The notes: generated by a model from the sequence alone, not told the origin. Counted from the first letter of the stretch, positions 52,583-62,067 are shown. The stretch is DNA of 64,000 nucleotides from an uncultured Bacillaceae bacterium (GCA_937925695.1 CALAMD010000130.1:1-64000), one strand, 5' to 3'. A program made the numbers and translations.

Positions 52583-53179
52583 TTATAATTCTCTTCTTCC
52601 TTCTAGTGACTTGGCTAGTGTAACTTCATCAGCATACTCTAAGTCCCCACCAACTGGTAATCCGTGGGCAATTCTCGTTGTTTTTATCCCAGAAGGTTTT
52701 ACTAAACGTGAAATATACATAGCCGTTGCTTCGCCTTCTACATTAGGATTAGTAGCTAAAATAATTTCTTTAACTTCTTCGTTTTTAAGTCTTTTTATCA
52801 AGTCGGTAACATTAATATCTTCTGGTCCAATACCATCAATCGGGGAAATAACCCCATTAAGCACATGGTATTTGCCATTAAATTCTTTCATACGCTCCAT
52901 AGCAATGACATCTTTCGGATCTTCAACAACACAAATAATTGACTCATCCCGTGTATGGTCTTGACAAATTGAACACGGATCTTGATCAGTGATATGGCCA
53001 CAGATATGACAATGGACCAATTCTCGCTTTGCACTAACAAGTGCATTGGCAAAATCAAGTACATCGTCATCTTTCATGTTAATTACAAAGAAAGCCAGGC
53101 GTACGGCAGTTTTTGGTCCGATTCCTGGCAACTTTGTAAAACTATCAATTAGCTTAGAAATAGGTTCTGGATAATACAT
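52583..53179 (-). CDS. recR: Recombination mediator RecR
   Basis: Works with RecF and RecO to load RecA. A helix-hairpin-helix (LPGIGPKTAVRLAF), zinc finger CHICGHITDQDPCSIC, and a Toprim domain (ICVVEDPKDVIAME) appear in order. The 198-aa length is standard. It starts 12 bp after ebfC. Confidence 0.97.
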   Translation of the reverse strand: MYYPEPISKLIDSFTKLPGIGPKTAVRLAFFVINMKDDDVLDFANALVSAKRELVHCHICGHITDQDPCSICQDHTRDESIICVVEDPKDVIAMERMKEFNGKYHVLNGVISPIDGIGPEDINVTDLIKRLKNEEVKEIILATNPNVEGEATAMYISRLVKPSGIKTTRIAHGLPVGGDLEYADEVTLAKSLEGRREL

Positions 53180-53191
53180 TAAATGTGCCTC

Positions 53192-53515
53192 CTAGAACAT
53201 TCCACCAGGGATGTTTAATCCTTTTGTGAATTGTCCCATCGTCTCATTTGTTTTTTCATCTATTTGATTCAGTACATCATTAACCGCTGCTAAAATAAGG
53301 TCCTGCAACATTTCAATATCATCAGGATCTACGACTTCTTCGTTAATTTGTATATCAGTAATTTCTTTTTTTCCATTTGCCGTCACAGTGACCATCCCAC
53401 CACCAACGGATGCTTCAAATGTCATTTCGTGGAGTTCGTCCTGTGCCTTTAACATTTTCTTTTGCATTTTTTGCATTTGTCTCATCATATTATTCATATT
53501 TCCCATACCTTTCAT
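53192..53515 (-). CDS. ebfC: Nucleoid-associated protein, YbaB/EbfC family (YaaK)
   Basis: DNA-binding protein of 107 aa. A methionine-rich helix (MNNMMRQMQKMQKKM) is followed by GGGMVTVTANGKKEITDIQI, with ETMGQFTKGLNIPGGMF at the C terminus. dnaX-ebfC-recR is the conserved order. Confidence 0.95.
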   Translation of the reverse strand: MKGMGNMNNMMRQMQKMQKKMLKAQDELHEMTFEASVGGGMVTVTANGKKEITDIQINEEVVDPDDIEMLQDLILAAVNDVLNQIDEKTNETMGQFTKGLNIPGGMF

Positions 53516-53546
53516 GGAAATACCTCCTCAATTTTTATATTATTTT

Positions 53547-55226
53547 CTACTCTAGAATTTGTAACAACTCATCACCGACTAGTTTTCTTGCTTCTTCGAT
53601 GATGGGATCAGTTTCCGTTTGTTGATTTGACGTGCGTTGTTCTTGATTACTTAAGTAGTCCTGTCGTAAATCATGCCAATCTGGTTCTGGTATTGGAATA
53701 ATCGTCAATTGTTGGTTGATGACTTCACCTAAAATATTCTCGACTGTTTGTTGATGATCGAGAAACAAGGAACAGTGAATTTCATATTTAAAGGCAACAA
53801 TTAAAGCAGATTCAGAAGCTGCAACAGGCTTACTATCCTGAATTGTAGCATGGGCTGGTGCATTAATATCTTTTAGCTTACTTAAAAAAGCTACCCATTC
53901 TTGTTTAACAAGTTGTAGTGGTTGTTTTTTCGCCTCATCTAATACATGACGAATTTGCTCAAAGGGAATACGATAGCTATTTGTTCTCGTTCTTGTACTC
54001 GTTTTTTTCACACGTTGTTGTGATTGAACTGGAGTAGGTTCCTGTTTTAAGGATAACAATTCCTTTTCCAATTGATGTAAACGAGAAGTAAGTTGGGATA
54101 GTTGTTGACTACTAATCGAATCACTCGTTTGTTCTTGGCTACCATATCGTTTAGCAATGGTAATTAGTGCTAATTCAATTAAGATCTTTGGACTATTCGT
54201 CCATTTTAATTCTTGTTGATATTTCGTTAAGTTTACGATTGTTTCTTGTATCCAGTCAACTGTTAATGTTTCGGAAAGTTGCTGAAATCCTTCATCAATA
54301 ATTGATCTTTCTAGCGTATCTTCTAATGAAGGTGCGCTTTTATAAAGCAATATATCACGTAAAAAATAAATGAGATCGTAAACAAACCGACCCGGATCTT
54401 TTCCATTTTGTAAAATTTCATCTAGTAATACAATTGATTGTTCAACTTGTTGTTCATAAAGCGCCGTAACCATATCCGTTAACACATGCTGGGATACACT
54501 TCCGGTTACCGCTAAAACATCATCTAATTCAACTGTACCATCACTAAATGAAATGGCTTGATCTAAAATACTTAAAGCATCCCGCATACCGCCTTCTGCT
54601 ACCAATGCAATGGCTTCTAATGCCTGTTTAGAAACTTCAATATTTTCTGCTTCGATAATCGTTTGCATACGTTCAACCATTGCCTTCGTACCAATTGCTT
54701 TAAAATCAAACCGCTGACATCGAGAAATGATCGTTAACGGTATTTTGTGAGGTTCTGTTGTAGCTAAAATAAAGACAACATGGGATGGTGGTTCTTCTAA
54801 TGTTTTCAATAAAGCATTAAAGGCATTTGTAGAAATCATGTGTACTTCATCAATAATATACACTTTATACGGAACAGCGCTTGGAGCATATTTAACCTTA
54901 TCGCGAATTTCCCGAATATCATCAACACTTGTATTTGAGGCAGCATCCATTTCAATCACATCTGAAATAGATCCATCTAATATTCCTAGACACGCTTCGC
55001 ATTCATTACATGGTTCTTTTGTTGGCATTTTCTCACAATTAATCGTTTGGGCAAAAATTTTCGCAGCACTTGTTTTTCCAGTTCCTCGAGGTCCAGAAAA
55101 CAAATAAGCATGGGAAAATTTATTCTGTGAAATGGCATTTTGTAATGTTCTAGTTACATGTTGTTGGCCAACGATATCCTCAAATTTTCTTGGTCGCCAT
55201 ACACGATATAAGGCTTGGTAGCTCAT
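53547..55226 (-). CDS. dnaX: DNA polymerase III subunits gamma/tau
   Basis: Clamp-loader ATPase. Walker A is GPRGTGKTSAAKIFA. The zinc cysteines CEKMPTKEPCNECEAC, Walker B VYIIDEVHM and sensor SRCQRFDF follow. A C-terminal tau-like region is present (559 aa in all). ATG at 55226 begins MSYQALYRVWRP, the universal Bacillus start; the upstream 23 codons are unsupported. No programmed-frameshift slippery site was noticed. Confidence 0.97.
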   Translation of the reverse strand: MSYQALYRVWRPRKFEDIVGQQHVTRTLQNAISQNKFSHAYLFSGPRGTGKTSAAKIFAQTINCEKMPTKEPCNECEACLGILDGSISDVIEMDAASNTSVDDIREIRDKVKYAPSAVPYKVYIIDEVHMISTNAFNALLKTLEEPPSHVVFILATTEPHKIPLTIISRCQRFDFKAIGTKAMVERMQTIIEAENIEVSKQALEAIALVAEGGMRDALSILDQAISFSDGTVELDDVLAVTGSVSQHVLTDMVTALYEQQVEQSIVLLDEILQNGKDPGRFVYDLIYFLRDILLYKSAPSLEDTLERSIIDEGFQQLSETLTVDWIQETIVNLTKYQQELKWTNSPKILIELALITIAKRYGSQEQTSDSISSQQLSQLTSRLHQLEKELLSLKQEPTPVQSQQRVKKTSTRTRTNSYRIPFEQIRHVLDEAKKQPLQLVKQEWVAFLSKLKDINAPAHATIQDSKPVAASESALIVAFKYEIHCSLFLDHQQTVENILGEVINQQLTIIPIPEPDWHDLRQDYLSNQEQRTSNQQTETDPIIEEARKLVGDELLQILE

Positions 55227-55469
55227 GAGTGATGTTCCTTTCTTTGAATTCCTTCTAATTATACCGGTTTTTAGGCCTAAAGTGAACCATAGCACTTAAA
55301 AACATCAAAAGAAATCCTTTTAAGATCAACCAAGGTTAATCATTATAATTTTAGTATTTTAAGACTTAACAATGCTTTCATACTTGATGAGTTTGTCTAT
55401 CCACATATGGTACAATATACGGAAAGTGCTGGAATAGAAAATGATTGACCCTGCCTTCGAGGTGATTAA

Positions 55470-55949
55470 ATGATCTTTTATGCAAAAAGAGATGCTTTTG
55501 TAACTAATTTTATGATCTTGATGATTATTATCATTGGCCTTGTACTTTTTCTACCAATGATCGATGGTTTTGTTCAAAGCCTTGGGTATTTGATATTTAG
55601 CATTGCTTGCTTCCTTCTGTGTGCATCCTTTATCATTTGGCAAATATGGGGCATCAAATACGTTTTTTATGACGATTATTTGCTCGTCAAAGGCGGTTTA
55701 ATGAGAAGTAAAATCCCCTATCACGCCATTACTGAGATTAGACCAACAAAAAGTTGGTATTTCGGTTACCGTATTATTTCTGCAAAAACAAATTTATTAG
55801 AAATTAATTACAAAACCGGCTTGATAGGCAGCGTCATCGTATCACCAGATAATAAACATGGTTTTATTAAAGAACTTCAAAAGCGTTGTCCAGCTGATGT
55901 AAAAATCTTTGATTCAAGTAGGAGTGACCAGATTGAAAATCATTTTTAG
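55470..55949 (+). CDS. Membrane protein with bacterial PH domain (DUF1200-like)
   Basis: 159 aa with two N-terminal TM helices (about residues 12-33 and 37-58) followed by a bacterial PH-like domain (YVFYDDYLLVKGGLMRSKIPYHAITEIRPTKSWYF, key YLLVKGG and IPYxxI). Role unknown. It runs opposite to dnaX, and its last 17 bp overlap the start of the serine hydrolase gene, so the two form a small operon not found at this place in B. subtilis. Confidence 0.8.
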   Translation: MIFYAKRDAFVTNFMILMIIIIGLVLFLPMIDGFVQSLGYLIFSIACFLLCASFIIWQIWGIKYVFYDDYLLVKGGLMRSKIPYHAITEIRPTKSWYFGYRIISAKTNLLEINYKTGLIGSVIVSPDNKHGFIKELQKRCPADVKIFDSSRSDQIENHF

Positions 55950-57039
55950 CATCATAGCGATCATTGTCATCGTCATTATCATTCAAAACATTAATTATGC
56001 TAGACGGATTAAAAAGGACGATCCAGCATTTATCTTACAATTAATTAAACAAAAAGCCGTTGATAAAACAATCGGTGTTATCATGCAATATAACGATGAG
56101 CGTGTTGTAACAATCAATGAACACGAACCGTTACCGCTAGCAAGTACAAGTAAAGTGATGATTGCCGTAACTTATGCTGAACTTGCAGCAAAGGGTGATA
56201 TTGATCCTCAAACAAGAATTTCATTAGTAGAATTAGAACGATATAACGTCCCCAAAACAGATGGTGGAGCCTTTAATCGCTGGTTATCAACCTTAAACAC
56301 TGAAGACAACAAGGTTACTTTACAAGAAATTGTCAGTGGTATGATTGCAGAAGGTGCCAATGCGAACGCTGACTTTTTAATGACCTATATAGGCTTAGAT
56401 CGAATTAACAGCACAATTAAAAATCTAGGTATGGAGCATCATGAACCAATCTATCCATTTTTGAGCTCCATGTACATAGCTGAACATTTCAGATCTTTAG
56501 AAAACTTAGATCTTCCAGCAGCTTTTACTAAAATTGAAGAGATGTCGATTGAAGAATATCGGGAAAAAGCTTTAGCTATTCATGACCAGTGGAAAGTAAA
56601 TCCGCTAACTGATCATGAAAAGAAAAGTTTCTTAAAAACAGCTAATCTTTATATGCAAAAACTTTGGTCTGAACGATTACCAAAGGCAACGGCAGATGAA
56701 TATACAATATTAATGGAAAAAATTAATAGCAAAAATTACTTTTCTAAAGAAGTACACGAACATTTAGATCCCATTATGGAACATATGATGGTTCATCCTG
56801 AAAACCAGGAACTTTTCGAATATGCAGGTCAAAAGGCTGGTTTAACCTCCCAAGTTGTTACACTAGCCATGTATGCAAAGGATAAGCAAAACAATCGGTT
56901 TGAATTTGTCTTTTTCGCTAACAAGCTTACCGCATTTGAACGAGCAAAAGTAGGCCAAAACATTAACCTATTTCAACGGAAATTTATTAAAGACGAATCA
57001 TTTCGAAAACATGTCATTCAAACACTCGCAAATGATTAG
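55933..57039 (+). CDS. Membrane-anchored serine hydrolase, class A beta-lactamase fold
   Basis: 368 aa with an N-terminal TM anchor (about residues 3-19). The active-site SxxK is STSK in PLASTSKVMIA. The second motif, normally SDN, reads GAN in IAEGANANADF. KTG is KAG in GQKAGLTSQ. It therefore resembles class A beta-lactamase / D,D-peptidase relatives with an altered second motif. TTG at 55933 follows AGGAGTGA at proper spacing. A bidirectional terminator (57060-57097) follows. Confidence 0.82.
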   Translation: MKIIFSIIAIIVIVIIIQNINYARRIKKDDPAFILQLIKQKAVDKTIGVIMQYNDERVVTINEHEPLPLASTSKVMIAVTYAELAAKGDIDPQTRISLVELERYNVPKTDGGAFNRWLSTLNTEDNKVTLQEIVSGMIAEGANANADFLMTYIGLDRINSTIKNLGMEHHEPIYPFLSSMYIAEHFRSLENLDLPAAFTKIEEMSIEEYREKALAIHDQWKVNPLTDHEKKSFLKTANLYMQKLWSERLPKATADEYTILMEKINSKNYFSKEVHEHLDPIMEHMMVHPENQELFEYAGQKAGLTSQVVTLAMYAKDKQNNRFEFVFFANKLTAFERAKVGQNINLFQRKFIKDESFRKHVIQTLAND

Positions 57040-57059
57040 TTCTATTGTTTGATCAATTG

Positions 57060-57097
57060 AAAAGGGGCTAGGATTGATTCCTAGCCTCTGTTTTTAT
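57060..57097. terminator. Bidirectional terminator
   Basis: GGGCTAGGA/TCCTAGCC(T) stem with a 5-nt loop. The plus strand continues TGTTTTTATT, the minus strand CCTTTTC. It serves the serine hydrolase (+) and dacB (-). Confidence 0.82.
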
Positions 57098-58723
57098 TCA
57101 ATCGAATACTGGATGTTCAGCAAGGGCCATCAAAATAGCATCTTGAATACTTGGCATCCAACCTTCAACATAATTATTCATCATAATCGAAAAGACGAGT
57201 TTTTTCCCAGATTGGGTCGTCATATAACCCGATAACGTACTCACACCTGTTAATGAACCTGTTTTAGCTAGGACCTTGCCTTTAACAGATGGGTCTGTGA
57301 GTCGGTAACTAAGGGTACCACCAATCAGTTTTCCAGGTTCACCACTAACAGGTTGGGCATGTTCAAAATCTTCATACCAATCTTTATGCTGTACTTCATA
57401 CAATAATTGGGTCAAATCATGGGGGGAAATTAAATTTTTATGGGACATACCTGAACCATCCCTTAACACGATATCGTTAATATCTAAACCGAATCGCTCT
57501 AGCTCTTCTTTCATTACTTGGATCCCTTTATCCCAACTACCTTCATCATAAACAACTTTCCCCATTTCTTTCACGAGCATGTCACCGTGTCCATTATTAC
57601 TCAATTTCATAAATGGAATAATTATGTCTTTAAGTGGCATTGAGGCTTTGGATACAAGGTTGTTAGCATTACTTGGGGTAATACCTCGTATTAAGCGAAC
57701 ATCTTCCTTGAGTTGAATATTTTCTGCTTCTAGAACTTGTTTAAATACATGTAAAACATAATCTGTCGGTTCCCAGACTGACCGCCATACTTCAATAGGT
57801 GAATTAACCCTAATTGTTCCAGTAATGATAAAATTGTTTGTCCCATGTTCCCGTTCAATTGTTAAACCACTCGGTTCTCCTTTTCGAACTGTTTTAGCTT
57901 CATTGATAATTGATACATAATCAGTTTCTGGGATTAATTTTATTTCTGGTGGTTCACCTAATTGTTCATTAGGATAGATACGCATAATGAGTGAGCCTGT
58001 ATTATAATCTTCATTCGGTGAAATGGTTAAAGATGATACAGCCGCTCCTGTATAATTAAATTCATCAGACCAATTCAAATCCTGTGAATAACGAACATCA
58101 TCATACCAACTGTCATCAGCGATTAAATCCCCACTGATTTTTTCAATGCCTTGATCTTTTAAAGCTTTGGCAAAATACTCTAAATCCTCAATTAATAATG
58201 TTGGATCGCCCTGTCCTCTTAAATATAGGTTTCCTTCTAGCGTACTTCCATCAACCATTCCATCTGTTAAGACATCAGTTTTAAATTGATAATCCGGACC
58301 GAGAACTTCTAGTGCAACTGCAGTTGTTACTATTTTCATATTTGAAGCGGGTCTCAATCTTACATTACCAAAATGGGAATAAATGACCTCCCCATTGTCG
58401 GCGTCTCGTATACTAATGCCTGTGATGGCTCCGGCTAATTCAGGTACATCAATGATTTGTTGGATCGTCTCATCAAGGGATTCATCGTTTGTCATCCCAT
58501 CTGTTGGCAATGCCGAAACTTCCTGAACGAACTCTTCATTTGCTAGAAAACGGATAGGCTGAGAAACATTTTTTTCTGTCACATCTTGATAAACTTGACG
58601 CAGGGAAAGATTTGAAGCTGTTTTTTCTTGTTTTATAGCCAACATACCTGCTATTAAAATGAGACTAGCAAGTAGAATAAGAATAAAAAAAATATAAAAA
58701 AAGCGTTTTTTACTACGTAGCAA
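57098..58723 (-). CDS. dacB: D-alanyl-D-alanine carboxypeptidase/endopeptidase, PBP4 (S13) family
   Basis: Peptidoglycan peptidase acting outside the membrane; 541 aa with an N-terminal signal/TM segment (residues about 8-28). SxxK is SNMK in RPASNMKIV, SxN is SNN in LSNNGHGD, and KTG is AKTGSLTGV. A long insertion between the first two motifs is typical of the S13 family. It stands between the SRP RNA and dnaX. The symbol is by family; B. subtilis names its S13 enzyme dacC. Confidence 0.92.
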   Translation of the reverse strand: MLRSKKRFFYIFFILILLASLILIAGMLAIKQEKTASNLSLRQVYQDVTEKNVSQPIRFLANEEFVQEVSALPTDGMTNDESLDETIQQIIDVPELAGAITGISIRDADNGEVIYSHFGNVRLRPASNMKIVTTAVALEVLGPDYQFKTDVLTDGMVDGSTLEGNLYLRGQGDPTLLIEDLEYFAKALKDQGIEKISGDLIADDSWYDDVRYSQDLNWSDEFNYTGAAVSSLTISPNEDYNTGSLIMRIYPNEQLGEPPEIKLIPETDYVSIINEAKTVRKGEPSGLTIEREHGTNNFIITGTIRVNSPIEVWRSVWEPTDYVLHVFKQVLEAENIQLKEDVRLIRGITPSNANNLVSKASMPLKDIIIPFMKLSNNGHGDMLVKEMGKVVYDEGSWDKGIQVMKEELERFGLDINDIVLRDGSGMSHKNLISPHDLTQLLYEVQHKDWYEDFEHAQPVSGEPGKLIGGTLSYRLTDPSVKGKVLAKTGSLTGVSTLSGYMTTQSGKKLVFSIMMNNYVEGWMPSIQDAILMALAEHPVFD

Positions 58724-58817
58724 AGGTGCATCACATCCTCGAGTTAACGACTTGATTCAAACAACTAGAAAACGGTCATCACACTAAAATATTTTTTTAA
58801 GTATTGTGCCTAACAAA

Positions 58818-58852
58818 AAAACCTCATAAGGGCTGTTCCTCATGAGGTCATG
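58818..58852 (-). terminator. Terminator of the SRP RNA
   Basis: ACCTCATGAGG pairs with CCTTATGAGGT (one mismatch) and T7 follows on the minus strand. Confidence 0.85.
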
Positions 58853-58863
58853 CTTCATATGTA

Positions 58864-59134
58864 TACCGTGCACCCATTGTCGATGCGACGTCCCGAAGCG
58901 TTACTTAAGTTCATGGCTCGGCCTAGGCTACCCTGCGGCACACAGAAATGACCACTTACTGCTGCTTCCTTCCGGACCTGACAGGGTTCATGGGTTTCTG
59001 TTGCGCAGGACCTATGCGTCAACACCAATTCCTTAAGGCAGACCTTCAAATCGCCTCACCTCGAATGGGAATTCAGTCTTGCTATAGCGGATTGCAAGTA
59101 CAGGGCACCGCTACCTCCCCACTTAGCACGGCAT
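58864..59134 (-). ncRNA. scr: Signal recognition particle RNA, large Bacillus type
   Basis: About 271 nt on the minus strand. The 5' ATGCCGTGC pairs with the 3' GCACGGT, closing the Alu-like part that starts GTGCTAAGTGGGGAGGTAGCGG. The conserved apical S-domain is seen as GTCAGGTCCGGAAGGAAGCAGC (core GGTCCGGAAGGAAGCAGC), with AACCCATGAACC before it and GCCGCAGGGTAGCC after it. Position between tadA and the dnaX region is conserved, though dacB and two plus-strand genes are inserted before dnaX. Confidence 0.95.
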
Positions 59135-59138
59135 GAAT

Positions 59139-59167
59139 ATTATAACGTTAATAATAAAAGAATGCAA
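59139..59167 (-). promoter_or_regulatory. Promoter of the SRP RNA
   Basis: Minus strand TTGCAT (59162-59167), 17-nt spacer, TATAAT (59139-59144). The predicted start about 7 nt downstream coincides with the RNA 5' end. Confidence 0.8.
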
Positions 59168-59209
59168 TGGAAAAACGTGTTATTAATTATGATATCAATT
59201 TAAGGATAG

Positions 59210-59674
59210 CTAGTTATCCTTTTTACTCGATCTTAATGCTTGAAAAAAATCTTTCAATAACTGACTGCACTCGTTGGCTAAAATTCCACTCGTTAACTCC
59301 ACTTGATGATTGAATTTCTGTTCTTGGAGTAAATTCATGATCGTACCTGCACAACCAGCTTTTGGATCAGATGCGCCAAAGACAACCCGTTTTATTCTTG
59401 ATTGAACGATTGCACCAGCACACATGGGACAAGGCTCTAACGTAACATACAGCGTAGCATCTTCTAAACGCCAACTACCAAGTTGCTCATTTGCTTGTTC
59501 AATGGCTATTATTTCAGCATGGGCCAACGCGGATTGTCTTGTTTCACGTAAATTATAACCTTGAGCAATTGTTTCATCATTATAAACGATAACAGCTCCA
59601 ATTGGTACTTCACCTAATTGTTCTGCTTGTTTCGCCTGCGCAATAGCTAAACGCATGTATTGTTCATCTCGCAT
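59210..59674 (-). CDS. tadA: tRNA-specific adenosine deaminase
   Basis: Makes inosine at position 34 of tRNA-Arg(ACG). Zinc/catalytic motifs HAEIIAIEQA and PCPMCAGAI are intact. ATG at 59674 (154 aa) begins MRDEQYMRLAI, matching family N termini, with AAAGGGATG upstream. The frame is open 28 codons further, nearly to the divergent LysM gene. Confidence 0.96.
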   Translation of the reverse strand: MRDEQYMRLAIAQAKQAEQLGEVPIGAVIVYNDETIAQGYNLRETRQSALAHAEIIAIEQANEQLGSWRLEDATLYVTLEPCPMCAGAIVQSRIKRVVFGASDPKAGCAGTIMNLLQEQKFNHQVELTSGILANECSQLLKDFFQALRSSKKDN

Positions 59675-59775
59675 GGTAAACATCCCTTTTTCAAATAATC
59701 TTCTATTAACTAAAGTCATATAAAATAGCTTTTTTTCATATGTATCATTAACAAGCATGATGAGGAGGGATCCAG

Positions 59776-61062
59776 TTGCAAATACATGTTGTTAATCCTG
59801 GTGATTCATTATTTTCAATTGCTAATACATACGGAACAACAGTAAATGATTTAGCCTCAGTCAATGAATTAAATATAGCTGATCCATTGGTTGTTGGACA
59901 AACGCTTGTTATCCCAATCATGGGGCAATTTCACTTTGTTGCACCTGGTGAAAGCTTATTTACAATTGCACAACAATATAACACTACTCCAGAAGAACTA
60001 GCCAGTGTGAACAATATCCCCATTGACCAGCAACTTACCGTTGGATTACGTTTATATATACCACAACAACCACGAAGAGATATTACTTCTCTCGCCTATT
60101 TTGAACCACTTGGCGATACGGTCTCACCAACACTAATCAATGCCACTGAGAAGGCTGCACCTTATTTAACTTTCCTAGCTATTTTTAGCTATGCTGTTAA
60201 TCGTGACGGTACACTTAAGGCACCACCACTCAATAACGTACGGCAAATTGCCGAAAATAATCAAGCAGCATTAACAATGGTTGTTACGAACCTTGAAGAA
60301 GGCGCATTTAGTTCCGAATTAGCCCATATTATTATGACAGTCCAAGCTGTGCAAAACAATTTATTAGATCAAGTTGTTAACGTAGCAACTTCCGGTGGAT
60401 ATCGAGATGTTCACTTTGATTTTGAATTTATCCCCCAAGGTGATCGGGAAGCATACAATCAATTTTTACGTAAAGCAAGACAACGTTTATCCCAAGCTGG
60501 TTTAATGATGTCAACAGCATTAGCGCCAAAAGTAAGTGCCACACAGCAAGGCCTACTATATGAAGCCCATGATTATGCTACCCATGGGGAAATTGTTGAT
60601 TTTGTTGTATTAATGACCTATGAATGGGGATATAGTGCAGGTCCACCATTACCTGTTTCGCCTCTTAATGAGGTGAGGAGAGTTGTTGAATATGCGGTAA
60701 CAGAAATACCGAACAATAAAATATTATTAGGGCAAAATTTATATGGATATGATTGGACCTTACCATTTGTTGAAGGAGGCCCGTTGGCTCGGGCATTAAG
60801 CCCTCAACAAGCCATTGCCTTAGCGCGAGAACAAAACGTAGCCATTGAATTTGATCAAACTGCCCAGGCACCTTTTTTTACGTATATCGATGAAGCAGGA
60901 AGAGAGCATATCGTCTGGTTTGAAGATGCTCGATCAATTCAAGGCAAGTTTAATTTAATCAAAGAGTTTGATTTACTTGGGATTGCTTATTGGAAGTTAG
61001 GATTAGCATTTCCCCAAAATTGGTGGCTACTGCAAGACAATTTTAATATTACAAAACTATAA
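59776..61062 (+). CDS. yaaH: LysM-LysM-GH18 glycosidase, SleL/YaaH-type spore cortex or coat enzyme
   Basis: 428 aa. Two LysM repeats (VNPGDSLFSIANTYGTTVNDLASVN and VAPGESLFTIAQQYNTTPEELASVN; each about 45 residues) precede a GH18 barrel from about residue 105. The catalytic strand is VHFDFEFIP (GH18 DxE), with LMTYEWGYSAGPPLPVSPL after it. In spore formers this enzyme cleaves cortex muramic-lactam glycan during germination. TTG at 59776 follows GAGGAGGGAT. It diverges from tadA, as in B. subtilis. Confidence 0.93.
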   Translation: MQIHVVNPGDSLFSIANTYGTTVNDLASVNELNIADPLVVGQTLVIPIMGQFHFVAPGESLFTIAQQYNTTPEELASVNNIPIDQQLTVGLRLYIPQQPRRDITSLAYFEPLGDTVSPTLINATEKAAPYLTFLAIFSYAVNRDGTLKAPPLNNVRQIAENNQAALTMVVTNLEEGAFSSELAHIIMTVQAVQNNLLDQVVNVATSGGYRDVHFDFEFIPQGDREAYNQFLRKARQRLSQAGLMMSTALAPKVSATQQGLLYEAHDYATHGEIVDFVVLMTYEWGYSAGPPLPVSPLNEVRRVVEYAVTEIPNNKILLGQNLYGYDWTLPFVEGGPLARALSPQQAIALAREQNVAIEFDQTAQAPFFTYIDEAGREHIVWFEDARSIQGKFNLIKEFDLLGIAYWKLGLAFPQNWWLLQDNFNITKL

Positions 61063-61068
61063 TTAATT

Positions 61069-61112
61069 CGTGGGTGCTAGGTTCGAGATTCCAAGCACCC
61101 ACGAGTTTTTTT
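61069..61112 (+). terminator. Terminator of the LysM-GH18 gene
   Basis: CGTGGGTGCT..GG/CC..AGCACCCACG, a strong GC stem followed by AGTTTTTTT on the plus strand. Confidence 0.9.
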
Positions 61113-61184
61113 ATAAGTTTTAAATGACTAAGGCGACTATTTGTTTCTTTGACCAAAATGAGCGTAAATGAAATTGGGATATGA

Positions 61185-61991
61185 TTATTTTCCTAATTCC
61201 TTTGCTCTTTTTATTGCACTATTAACTCCTGCCATCATAGCTTCTTGAAATTGATATTGAGCTAAAGTTTTTAAACCTGCTTCCGTTGTACCACCTGGAC
61301 TAGTCACCTGTTCACGTAAAATTTTTGCCGATTCACCCGATTGGGCCAGCATTTTGCCAGCACCGATAATCGTTTGGGTTATTAATAATGAAGCTATGTC
61401 TGGATCGAGATTGTTTTCTTCTGCCACCCTTTCCATTGCTTCAACTAAATAATATATATAAGCCGGGCCACTACCTGAAAGACCAGTTACGATGTCCATT
61501 TTTTCCTCATCAACAACGACTGTAATCCCAATTGTATTAAATAACAATGTTCCTAGCTCAATATGTTTTTTTGTTGCATATTGCCCCTGAGTCAAGGCGG
61601 TTGCCGAATAACCAATTGACGCAGAGGTATTTGGCATTGCACGTACAACCGGTATTTTTAAGTTAAATAAATCCTCTATTTCCGATGTTTTAACACCAGC
61701 AAGAACAGACACGATCAATTGATTAGGCCGTACGTAATCCTTAATTCCATCAATAGCTGATCTAACATCCTTCGGTTTGACCGTCAACAAGATCATATCA
61801 GCGTCTGTTAATAATGCTTTTTGATCGGTTGTTGTACTAACTTGATATTGTTCTACAAGATATGTTAATCTGTCTCGATTACTTCTATTTGTTACGTAAA
61901 TTTTTTCACTATCAATAAACTGTTTTTGAATCATACCTGAGATGATTGCTTCAGTGATGGCACCTGCTCCAATAAACGCTATTTTATTCAT
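61185..61991 (-). CDS. proC: Pyrroline-5-carboxylate reductase
   Basis: Last step of proline synthesis. The Rossmann start is KIAFIGAGAITEAIISGM; VRAMPNTSASIGYSATAL, GLSGSGPAYIYYL and EQVTSPGGTTEAGL are the catalytic C-terminal signatures. The 268-aa length is normal. The gene is not at this position in B. subtilis, so it is a local insertion between tRNA-Ser and the LysM gene. Confidence 0.96.
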   Translation of the reverse strand: MNKIAFIGAGAITEAIISGMIQKQFIDSEKIYVTNRSNRDRLTYLVEQYQVSTTTDQKALLTDADMILLTVKPKDVRSAIDGIKDYVRPNQLIVSVLAGVKTSEIEDLFNLKIPVVRAMPNTSASIGYSATALTQGQYATKKHIELGTLLFNTIGITVVVDEEKMDIVTGLSGSGPAYIYYLVEAMERVAEENNLDPDIASLLITQTIIGAGKMLAQSGESAKILREQVTSPGGTTEAGLKTLAQYQFQEAMMAGVNSAIKRAKELGK

Positions 61992-62067
61992 CGGTTTCTC
62001 CTTATTCCAAAAAATTTACGAACCCCATTCAGCTTTTTTTCACGTAATAAAAATAATTGTATATAGC

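Noticed and set aside
54600..55226. Programmed frameshift for gamma/tau in dnaX
   Set aside because: No A-rich slippery heptamer with SD and hairpin was noticed; B. subtilis DnaX is also made without frameshifting.
58842..59136. Short open frames on both strands at the SRP RNA
   Set aside because: The region is a clear SRP RNA with closing helix, S-domain, promoter and terminator; the frames are by-products.
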